Shown here: piece by piece, positions 10,781-19,519 of the stretch
How the letters are laid out: every line of letters begins with the position of its first letter
Numbering within the stretch: position 1 is the stretch's first letter
Origin: Usnea hakonensis
Taxonomy: Eukaryota; Ascomycota; Lecanoromycetes; Lecanorales; Parmeliaceae
Assembly (NCBI GenBank): GCA_013423325.1
Contig: BLJB01000507.1
Coordinates: 1 to 23,324 of the forward strand
Reading direction: 5' to 3'
DNA: 23,324 nt
Position numbers and translations under genes: made by a program
Notes under the pieces: generated by a model
Told to the model about the DNA's origin: nothing
The model's database searches: none
What the model saw: only the letters and a program-made list of their open reading frames with translations

Positions 10781-13700
10781 TTGGAAATTCTCAAGATAGA
10801 CGGGGAAGATCCCAGGCTTATCGTGACACTGGAGGCGGACGGTACGACGGCCGAAAGAGCCTGGAATAGACCGCAGAATCAAGATCGATGCCTCCCTGCG
10901 TCTGAGTTTGTAGTGGATATTTCAAGTCGAGAAAGTACCCCCGCTGTAGACCAAACTGCGTCTCACATATAATTGACCTTTGACGACAAGCCGAAGGACC
11001 TCCAGAAAGGCTTTGTGTTCGGAAGTGATCCACAAATCTGCGATGTCTTCCTGGGCGAGCGAGGTGCCGGGTTCAGCGGTCGACAATTCTGCATTACATT
11101 CAACGAGCGAGGGGAGGTTATATTCAAGAATACATCCCGAAAAAAATCTTTTGTCGACTACAACGGCGAAGACCCTCCTGGCCGAAACCAGTTCACCTGG
11201 ATCCTCTTCGCCACATACGAGAATATCCAAATAATAATGGGTGATCTGATCTTTAAGGTCAAGTGGCCAGAAAACCGCAAATTTTGTCTGGCTGAGTATG
11301 AGACACATCGTGACGCCTACTTTGAAGAGCGCCGAAACGCGCTCCCCCCACTTAGCCAGCTAGGCATGGCAAGCTAGTAAACGACCGCGGTGCCCACTGT
11401 ATAACGTTCTCCTAGACAAGAGCCTATCTATCTCTTGGAAGAAGAGCTCGGACGCGGTAGCTTTGGCACGGTCTATAAGGCCGTCGATGTAAGTACGGGC
11501 GATATGTACGCTATTAAAAGGTTTCACTACGGTGATTGGAAGAAAGAGGTTGACATCTTGATGAGTCTTTTATACGTGAGTGAGGTTGTTGACCTAATGA
11601 TCGATCCCTGTCTGACTTTTCGTAAAGGAGTATATTGTGAAATTCGTGAAGTTCTCGGAGGAGCAGAAACCTCTGCTGGTGATGGAATATCTGCGTTTTG
11701 GAAGCTTAGCCTGCTAAGACTTCACTACCGAAGAAGAGACCCTCCAAATTCTTTTTTAAGGACTTTAGGCTCTCGACTACCTATATTCCCACTCTCCGCC
11801 TCTGGCGCATCGAGATATTAAGCCGGCAAATATTCTTATTCGGTCTCGAATGCCCTTCGTTATTAAGCTCGTCGACTTCGGATTGGCAAAGAACGATTCT
11901 TCCTTAAAAACCTTCTGCGGATCAAATGAATACGCCGCTCCCGAGATTTGGGGACGTTATTATTACACAGCTACGGTTGACATATGGTCACTAGGAGTAG
12001 TCGTGTTAGAATACGCATACGGTCTTCCTCAGCCAACGCGAGAGCGCAAGGGCAAGCCTTGGTGTCGAGATATTGTCCAAAAAGCCGAGGAAGGGGAAGG
12101 AGAAGGGGACACTTTAATGGATCTCATCTCAACCAAGATGCTGAGGATAGATTATCAATACCGGGGGTCTGCAAGCGATTGCTTGGGGGAAGTGTATCGT
12201 CTAGGATTTCACGAAATCCCAACTGTCGACATTGGACGTACAACGCCTACAGGGAAGACGGCTGGTCAAGGTGGCCCCACGAGGATCAAATCCGTCATAA
12301 CGCAACCCCTTCAAAATGCAGGATTCTACAACATAGGAGGCGTATCGGAAACGACTGAAGTTGCTCCCTCGAAGCGTGATCTTCGAGACGGAATTCATTT
12401 TTACAATCGTGCATTTCAACGATCCCTTCGGCATATTCAGGGAGCTACACAAATCTGGGATCCTCAATCTGGAGACATTTCCAATTCAACGTTAAGTAAG
12501 CGGCGGCGGCAACAAACAGTCCAATCTGCCTCGGATGATGCTCGGGGAAGACACTCAAAACGGTCACGAGCATTGGTCTCGTCCGAAGTTGGTGGAGATC
12601 CTTCTAAGCCGTCCAACCCTCGAAACTATGAGCAGGGTTCTGAGCAGAACAAGCGTAGCATCAGTACCAACCGTAAGGAACACAACCCTGCAGCACAGCC
12701 TCGTCAGACACCGCAGCTGGACCTCAGTAAGGGACAATTAGCGACAGACGTTGCAAGCCTTACTCAAGCTGTGGAGCCTATCCCGGGAGTGCCCCGTATT
12801 ACGAGACAAGTCACGCGGAAATCCACATAAAACCGGACGAGGTCTCCTTTGGGAAGGGCGTCTGCCCCAGCAGCGGAAGTGAGTCCAAGGGAGGTCGAGA
12901 CGCCTTCTTCAAAGCGCAGCATTCATGGCAATGTGAGAACAATACTGGCAGGGAACCTGGACGGAGGAAATCTGGACGGCGAGAACGAGGGTAAAGCCAA
13001 AGTACACCGTCCTCAATGAGCCCGTCAGACATGTCGCACATGCTGACTGGTCATTGTCAAGGTGACAGATTTTGACGGGAGATATGTACAGATAAAGATT
13101 GATAACAGAATTATGCTCATGCGGAAAGAAGACTGCCTTCTCAACGCAACTCAGATCCTGACGCTTGCTAACACGAATATCAACGATCGCGCGTCCATCC
13201 TGAGGCTTATGAAGGAACAAACCGCGATCGAGAAAGTTTTGCCTGCGGCAGGTATCCCTTGGCGACACTCTTGGGTCAACTTCCAACATGGACGAATCCT
13301 CTGCAAACATCTCAAACTGGAGCAGGAGCTGAAGCCACTGATAGACTACGGGCTGGAGGTTTAGCATGACGACCGCAGCAAGACCGCGGAATAGGTTTAT
13401 GACTATATCACCGAGGTATGCCACCGCCCTCTATTTGAACATCAACGTTTTGACACATGCTAATTAGAGATTTCCTCCCTTTTTCACGATCAACGTACTT
13501 CCTCAGCCGGTTACGATCCGAAAGTTCGATTTGAGAATCAACGTGAATCACATTTGTCAAGCGTCCAATCAGCCGAAAGACGAAATCCTCAGAATCAGGG
13601 AAGAGCATAGTGGGGGTTATAACATCGTACTAGACGCCGAGTACCACCAAAGTATATATGTAGACCTCTGGATTGCGCTAGATTTATGTCGGAGGTACGG

Positions 13701-14337
13701 TCTAGCTGAGTTGGAGGGGAAACTACGTAACTTGAAAGGCGTCGCGCACGAGCCAGTAAAGGAACTGGAGCTTTCACAACCGGTAAAGGAACCAGAACTT
13801 TCAGACTTCATCGAACTCACGGATTTTCCCAACCCGGTCATGGTTCGAATGTCGGACTTCAGAATCAACGCCTCCCACATCGCCAAACTTGCTGGCCGTT
13901 CAAGAGCGGCACTAGCGAAGTTCAGAAATAGCTTGAGTTCTGAGGCTTACGAGTTTTTGCGGGGAAATAGGAAACGTCAGGGTACGTATGTGGATTTCGA
14001 TGTTGGAATAAGGCTATGTCGAAATTATGGATTATCTGAGCTGGAGAAGCGACTCTATAGCTTGAGGCGTACTTCGGAAGGACCGGTATTAGAAGCAGAG
14101 TCCAGTTAAGTCGAACCCCGGCTCCCTGAATCGGACACAATCTCGGCGCGGAATGAGAGCACCCGGTCTAGGAGTATCTGGAACCGAGCTCAACCCCCGA
14201 CATTACCAGGAGGGTCTATTTCCGACGAGCCAATCGAAGCGGAGGACGCAGATGAGATGGATTTAGGCTTAGACGTAGCGGGCTCAGGGGATAGTGTCAC
14301 ATCTCGCGAACCTTGTCCGATACAACGAAACCGTTAA
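10781..14337 (+). pseudogene. FHA domain - Ser/Thr kinase - triple KilA-N(APSES)-like protein, pseudogene
   Basis: One frame runs through join(10781..11575,11628..12990,13069..13415,13468..14337), 1125 codons. The introns are 52, 78 and 52 nt; the first two have CTGAC branch sites, the third a GCTAAT-like one. Residues about 76-140 form an FHA (phosphothreonine-binding) domain: FGSDPQICDV, FSGRQFCITFNERGE and FVDYNGED. The kinase has GRGSFGTV at 11450, AIK lysine at about 11516, HRDIKPANIL at 11808, DFG at 11874 and AAPE at 11937. A Ser/Arg-rich linker with the basic cluster SKRRRQQ follows. Three KilA-N/APSES-like modules lie at about 13069-13358, 13468-13740 and 13795-14080, sharing LNATQI/INVNHI/INASHI and WVNF..LCK, YVDL..LCRRYGL, YVDF..LCRNYGL. 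Eleven in-frame stops, all TAA or TAG (10970, 11375, 11378, 11402, 11715, 11757, 11766, 12828, 13362, 13392, 14107), kill it. No ATG is seen at the start, which is near TTG 10781. The frame could run past 14337. Confidence 0.88.
13069..14080 (+). repeat. three tandem KilA-N(APSES)-like protein modules
   Basis: Within the kinase pseudogene, three units of about 90 residues repeat the order strand, R-x2-D, (L/I)-N-(A/V)-(T/N/S)-(Q/H)-I, a helical spacer, (W/Y)-V-(N/D), five residues, L-C-(R/K), then a Leu-Glu-rich end (LKLEQEL, YGLAELEGKL, YGLSELEKRL). Units two and three are most alike; unit one is more diverged and carries the NATQI form. KilA-N/APSES domains bind DNA in fungal regulators and viral proteins. 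Confidence 0.7.
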
Positions 14338-14433
14338 CCGGTGCTATCAATCCGTTGTGCAAAGGATGCTGCATCATCGCGCCAGTCAGGGTATGATACC
14401 AAGTATTCTCTTCTTCAGCTTGTAGACCCTCGT

Positions 14434-14985
14434 TCACCTTCCGCCAAAAGTGTACAATACGAGGTTTGGGATTCTCGGCCTTAGCTCTCGGAATTGACGG
14501 AAGTAGAACCTGAGTTGAGGCCATCTAGTTGGAGAACGGCCTCGCACTATGGCAGCTTGGGTGATCTATTCGCACTGATCGGGGGTTAGTGCTAGGATTC
14601 GGCCCGGGCTGGTCTTGGTGTCAAACGTCGCATCACGGACCGTCAGATTCCCTATAACTATGGTATCCGGTGACGGCTGCACTCGGACCCTTCCATATGG
14701 ACAGTCTTACACCTCCTTGATCAAGCGTCAGGCCAGCCATCTGCCAATACATCGGATTACCTGTTGACGATTATGGAGAAGCTCTGGGGTTGCGACACGA
14801 AGCTCCATTCGAGTGGCCGCTGCGGTAATGTTGGGCTCACTCTGGATCACAGTGCCCTTTTGGACGAAGCTGTCACTAGTTTTCTGTGCATTGATGGAGG
14901 CGCCGTGTTGATCACAAAGGGTGATGATTTGAGCAGCAGATGAGCGTGCGTCTCCGGACTTTGGTTTCGAAAAAAGGTTTCCCAT
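14434..14985 (-). pseudogene. small protein with N-terminal MGNLFS (possible N-myristoylation), likely pseudogene
   Basis: From ATG 14985 the first exon encodes 75 residues beginning MGNLFSKPKSGDARSSAAQI. Met-Gly with Ser at position 6 fits the consensus for N-myristoylation, which would place the protein at a membrane. Without splicing the frame ends at 14728. With a 45-nt intron (14760-14716, GTAATC, CTGAC, CAAG) it continues in phase through DCPYGRVRVQ, TIVIGNLTVRDATFDTKT and PGRILALTPDQCE to TGA 14436-14434. That path meets two stops, TAA 14709-14707 and TAG near 14601, each explicable as a mutated Gln codon. The intron is at the lower size limit, so the second exon is less certain. I do not recognise the family. 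A degraded 5' copy lies at 2310-2465. The gene converges on the kinase pseudogene. Confidence 0.5.
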
Positions 14986-15651
14986 TGTGATTTTTTCGTG
15001 GATAACAAAGGATGTCTGGCATCGTAAATTGAGCCTAAATATCATTTCTATCAAATGGAAAGGCAGTGAAATAGTCTGGCATGGTTTACGAACAACTAGG
15101 GAGTTGGTGCACCCTTCGGGTAATGTGATGTCAATTAGGCATGGGCACGGAGCCTTCCCCGAGCTCACTGCTCCAACACCACCGAGGCGCAGAAGGCTGA
15201 TTCAACAGCAAGGCATCTGAACGAATAAATTAGAAGCAAGAAAATAGACAAGAAATACAAGACAAATGTCCGTTGGATCAGAAATGCTGAAGACACCAAC
15301 CCCTCTCTGCTTTGTCTCTCGGCTTGTGGGTCGCCTGGGCAGCTGTCAATATGACTGGCCACCGTGAAGCGACCCTGCGTGCAGACTTTTTACCCATAAC
15401 TGCCAGCCTTGCTCATATAATCCAGTTGCGGCTTGACGCGGCATGGAAGTGAAACGACGGAAGAACGACTTCGAAATGGTAGCTCATTGGATACGAGATG
15501 CTTCTGCGGGCTAGCCCAGTACTGGTTTTGTTGCGTTACTTGACGTTTATAGCATCCACTCAACCAACTCCGCTACTGTGCAGGAGGCTAAGGCAACAGA
15601 AAGTTGTCTGGGCCAACGACAAAGTTTAATGACGGGATCCTGGCCGGGATT
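14986..15651. other. upstream region of the MGNLFS gene, no gene seen
   Basis: The first 35 bases or so (leader of the 14985 gene) are conserved in the copy near 2310, so they are probably transcribed or regulatory. A minus-strand open stretch at 15165-15362 has no motif. Nothing else was recognised. Confidence 0.4.
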
Positions 15652-15970
15652 CAGATGCAGTTGATAGTTGCACTGATCCTTGACTCTGTTGATACAATGG
15701 ACTGATGCTAGGACGTCTCTACCAACCTTTTACAACTTAAGTATTATTCTGAAACGAATAAGTAGAGATGTGAAGGTACAGGCCTAAGTCGCCATACGGG
15801 CGAGGCTATGACCCGTTGGGCTCGGACTTGATCGACTCATAATGAACTATTGCAGTATCTCTAAAGAGGAAACAGAGTGTGTAGCCCGGGGGTGCCGACC
15901 CCGTACGTCCTTTCCAATTTCGCCAGTTCGCCTTTTCGCCTCATGCAATGCAATGCAGCTCTCAGAGACA
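15652..15970 (+). repeat. upstream block alpha, copy B
   Basis: This is the inverted counterpart of 5350-5676, with long shared words such as GGGCGAGGCTATGA and a shared order of conserved segments. It ends about 226 bases before ATG 16196, close to the 233 bases between copy A and ATG 5117. Indels in the middle and many transitions separate the copies. Confidence 0.7.
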
Positions 15971-15974
15971 TGCA

Positions 15975-15996
15975 GAATTAGCTTACAAGCTAATTC
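15975..15996. repeat. 22-bp perfect palindrome with a 2-base centre
   Basis: GAATTAGCTT and its exact reverse complement AAGCTAATTC are separated by AC. It lies just after block alpha and about 200 bases upstream of the intact gene at 16196. It could be a binding site for a dimeric regulator, or a chance palindrome. Confidence 0.6.
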
Positions 15997-16195
15997 GCCT
16001 GGTGTATTTAGTATGACCCATTTTCCTTGTTAAATACGCGAAGCTGTAGGCACCACGTCTGTAGATTCTACGCACAAGTACTAGCCACGAATCTTGCACT
16101 CTTGGGCTGATTTAATCAAGTTCTTAAAAGGCCCGCCTCCTCACTTGAAATTTTCTTTTACATTCATCGCTGCGGCCTCAAATCATATCAAAACA

Positions 16196-16899
16196 ATGAC
16201 TGAGTATGGCAATCCTACTATTCAAGAATACCAACTAACGTATCAAACAGGCCACTTTCAACAGTGTCTTATGTCGAGACACCTTGGGGACGACGAATCC
16301 TGAATCCAGTCCTCGTTCACTCGCAAATCGAGGGCGCCTATAACTGTCTACGGGTAAACGTCTATCCCGGTTCTGATCTCGAGGCGGCACTCGGTGTGGG
16401 ACAGATGCCGTTTCTGTATGTCATCGGACTACTTCAAAAAGCCGAGCGGCTTGGTAGGAACGTTGATACTCCAGCGGGGCGGTGGTTGATGGGTATTCTC
16501 GATACATATCTCAGGCCGGGGTGCCCTCCTGGAATCAATTGTTGGGATCCCTGGCTGTTTGGGTTTGCAATAAGTTCTCGAGATGATCAGGAGAAATTCT
16601 ACATCAAGGTCTGGACGTTATGTAGGCGCTTGAACACCCACATACTCGTCCTTGCCGTCGGCCAACTCGCAACACTGAGACTGATTGAGCCGGACTTTTC
16701 AAAGCTTGAGATTCACATTACTTTTGACCTCGAGGTTGGTGGAGCAGGTGACACACGCACGCTCACCCGAGACGACGTGGAGGGAGACAGCTACAACTTG
16801 CCACCAATCCCTTCGCCTCCGAGCCCGGGCGAAGGTAGTTGCTGTTCAGACGAAGGTGAAGAGACGCAGTCCTGCCTGATGGTTAGTGACCCAGATTGA
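16196..16899 (+). CDS. intact hypothetical protein, 218 residues, one intron
   Basis: The model is join(16196..16203,16251..16899). The start AAAACAATGACT fits a fungal start context after a pyrimidine-rich leader. The 47-nt intron has GTATGG, a CTAACG branch 13-15 bases from its end, and ACAG; removing it joins MTE to PLSTVSYVETPWGRRILNPV without a stop. The reading frame is then open to TGA 16897-16899. The protein has a mixed alpha/beta-looking core (LEAALGVGQMPFLYVIGLLQ; LNTHILVLAVGQLATLRLIE), several Trp and Cys residues, then a Pro/Ser/Asp/Glu-rich tail with CCSDEGEETQSC. There is no signal peptide or clear membrane span, and I do not recognise a domain. It is the only multi-exon gene in the window without a stop or frameshift, so it is likely functional or recently arrived. 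Block alpha lies upstream. Confidence 0.75.
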
Positions 16900-17382
16900 T
16901 TAATCTAGCACTCATCACGTGGCATCCGCTTCTGGTTTGGCAGATGATAACAAAAACATCGATGACAGCATCAGAACTCTTTCAGGGAAGTTATTTCGAG
17001 GGTTTTGGGTAGCAATGAGTAGATGTAACCAGACTTGGTGTGCTCGAAGACATAATAAAGGCGATTTTCGTTTCAATGCCTGGCAGACTAGCCTTTTAAG
17101 TAGGACCTGCGAGTATCTTTAATTACACAAAGCCTGTCATGAAGGGCTTCCTAAAGGTACAAGGTAGCTCCTAGCAGCCAGTGTGCAACATGCAGCTTTC
17201 TGTCGTTGTTTGACTCCTTTCCAACCCCATCAAATCAGGGACTTGCCACCCTGACGACTCACGTGAAGCTAGCAAATAGCGCGTGGTCGGCCGAAACCGC
17301 TCAACCTTAGAAGAGGCAGCGCCCACGATAAACTGCCAGGTGGCTCTGATTCGCGAAAGGTAGCGAATCATCTCCTGTGAAC
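16900..17382. other. 3' flank of the intact gene, no gene seen
   Basis: A plus-strand open stretch at 16919-17122 is probably untranslated flank: it lacks a good start context and motifs. No RNA gene or repeat was recognised before block beta begins. Confidence 0.45.
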
Positions 17383-17746
17383 GGTATCAGCGACTAAAGG
17401 AAATTAAGGATCCGTGTAATCACCCAACAGTATCTGTATCCTGGCTTGTTGGATGCGAGCGAATGGCTGCGAGATCCTTATACAGGAGCAGCGATGCTGA
17501 AAGAGTTGTTGGTTACCGTGGTACCAACATCCTGACGTGGCACATGGTGAACTGAATGGGAAAAAGTCTTGAAACCTTGGCTGATTGGATGATGATCTCC
17601 TACGATCGTCCCAATGGTTGCTTTCGCTAGGTTATAGGTCTAGGTCACTCACAGGCTGCTATTTACCTACGCACGCTGCACTTAGAGCTCCCGGTATCCG
17701 CTCTTCGCGTAAACAGCCCACAAGCTGCTGGACCTCTACGCAATGC
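17383..17746 (+). repeat. upstream block beta, copy C
   Basis: This is the direct counterpart of 5620-5975, about 80 percent alike by eye with mostly C/T and G/A differences. It ends about 163 bases before the F-box-like start codon 17909. It does not carry block alpha on its left side, unlike copy A. Confidence 0.8.
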
Positions 17747-17908
17747 AAAAGTTGCCTTACTACCTTTTCGTCCTCGCTCCTGCCTCATCTTGTATCTTGG
17801 ATCGATTGATAGAAATCTAGCAAACCGAAGTAGGACAATCACGGTCGTCCAAGTATCTGTTGGCCCCCGTGGAACTCCTAACCTTAGACTTTGAAGCTAA
17901 ATACAATC

Positions 17909-19430
17909 ATGGAGAGTGCGACTAGCTCTCTGATTCTCCATCTACCTGCAGAATTACAGATCGACTGCTTCTCGGCTCTCGCCGAAGTTAATGGCACGTT
18001 GGTCGACGCAATGAACATGGCCATGACCAACAAAAAGCTGTACGCAATCTCAACCTCGGTTCTGGTGGCTATGCTTGTGATATTGAATATTCCACCTCAG
18101 CATGAGGTTGGGGGGGAGCTCATTGGCATAGATGGAAGGCTTGGATCACTAGATATATGAAGGGTGATTGCAGCCTCCCAATTTGCCATAGTTTTATGAA
18201 CACAGCTGTTGTGAGCCACCTTTCAACACCGTAACTCCCGTATATTCTGACTCTATGCGTACCATGAAGGACGATTCCTTTTCTTTCTGCAGGGAAGCGC
18301 GCGACCTAAAGCGGCGCCAGCGCTACGCTAGATGCGGGGCTAAAAGTTCTTGGTAAATCTCTTGGCATCAAATTCGCAACATGAAGAGGGGAAAACACTT
18401 GTCTGCCACGAGCCAGTATATGTTGGCTGCAGCTTGACTCAGGGTGAGTCCCCTCCCTAGTGATATGGTCCCCTCAGTTTCGTCAGAGGAAGAATCATCT
18501 ATCACAAGAACCGTTGCGAATGACACTCTTTCGAGTGGATGGTCAAAATGTCCTAGCTATCTGATACGAAAAGGAACACCTATCGCGCATCTTCACGAGA
18601 TGAAATTTCAGTAGCTGACACGCGCTAGTATGATAAGTCTGAGATGTCTTTATCTCGCCTCTCGCCCACATCTTCCTCCAATTGCTAGAGCAGCCAACCT
18701 CCGCTTCTACTGCGCTGAGCAGGCTGAAGCTACATTACGTATACGAACATATGACCTAAGGAGGTGGTAGCACAAAGAACGGTATCCCCGTCTGAAATAT
18801 CAGGACGGCGTTATAGACTATGGTAATTTAAAAAAGAAGTACCAGAGCCTGGGTCGAGGAGAGTCGAACATCGACGACCAGGTGGTCGTGCGTGGTATGT
18901 CTATAAGAAAATCGAACGAGGATCTGGCTCATATTGCCAAGGAAGAATATGGTCATTTCGAATTGCAGGCTCAAAGCTGGCATTTATTGATTTACTCCAA
19001 GACAGTCGATATGCCCAGCATGAGAACCATCGGCTGCAATGCGTGCTTGACTATACCCACATAGCCCATACGGGGACGGGACCGGGGCATTTTAAAGACT
19101 TCTTAAATCAACTTCGCCGAGGCGTTATATACAGTAAGCTGGCATCGATACAATTTTTCGTATAAATAATTGACCTCTATAGGTGTTCAGGGATTTCCGC
19201 ACAGGACTCCAAGAAATGAAATGTTTGTAGCAGCAACGGATATACCCCAGCTCCTCTCACCTTGCTCACAGACACTCCCAACTCAGTTGTTTGACGAAGA
19301 AGCAAAGATCAGTAACCGGCATGTGGACTTTCTTCTGGATGTTCGATTAGCCGACACTGTCCGGCTTCGATCAGAAATTTTGAGGTTCCTCCGACAATGG
19401 CTATCAGATGAAGGGCATCTCGAGGTGTAG
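17909..19430 (+). pseudogene. F-box-like protein pseudogene
   Basis: ATG 17909 in the context ACAATCATGG opens a frame with LILHLPAELQIDCFSAL and TNKKLYAIST, which resembles the first two helices of a fungal F-box. Exon 1 runs to 18210 with TGA stops at 18158 and 18197. An 82-nt intron (GTGAGC to CTGCAG, 18211-18292) joins in phase to a long frame from 18293 that is readable to 19062, including YDLRRW, HKERYPRLKYQDGVIDYGN and EDLAHIAKEEYGHFEL. Four stops interrupt it: about 18354, 18435, 18612 and 18768. A frameshift near 19035 leads into DYTHIAHTGTGPGHFKDFL, then a 49-nt intron (19134-19182) and a last exon ending at TAG 19428-19430 (RLADTVRLRSEILRFL). Phases agree at both introns, which supports a single gene. 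Only the F-box-like start is recognisable; the remainder is unassigned. Confidence 0.55.
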
Positions 19431-19519
19431 ACTCCCATACTGGCTGATGCAGCGGTAGGTGCTGTTGCGAGACCGTTTCACACATCTGCAACAGAGTTTC
19501 CACTACAATTTCCTAACGA

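Noticed and set aside
10781..14337. Alternative genetic code with TAA and TAG read as glutamine
   Set aside because: All eleven stops in this gene are TAA or TAG at positions where Gln would fit, as in ciliates. However, other genes here have TAG where Trp is expected and also TGA interruptions, CAA and CAG are used freely, and introns and gene families are fungal. Point mutation explains the data better.
14297..14524. Minus-strand 75-codon frame starting with Met-Ala-Ser
   Set aside because: It overlaps both the kinase tail and the second exon of the MGNLFS gene in another frame, has no motif, and the spliced MGNLFS frame reads through the same DNA more plausibly.
16094..16303. Start of a separate 69-codon protein
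   Set aside because: The part after 16204 lies in a canonical intron with a branch site; splicing gives the longer intact gene instead.
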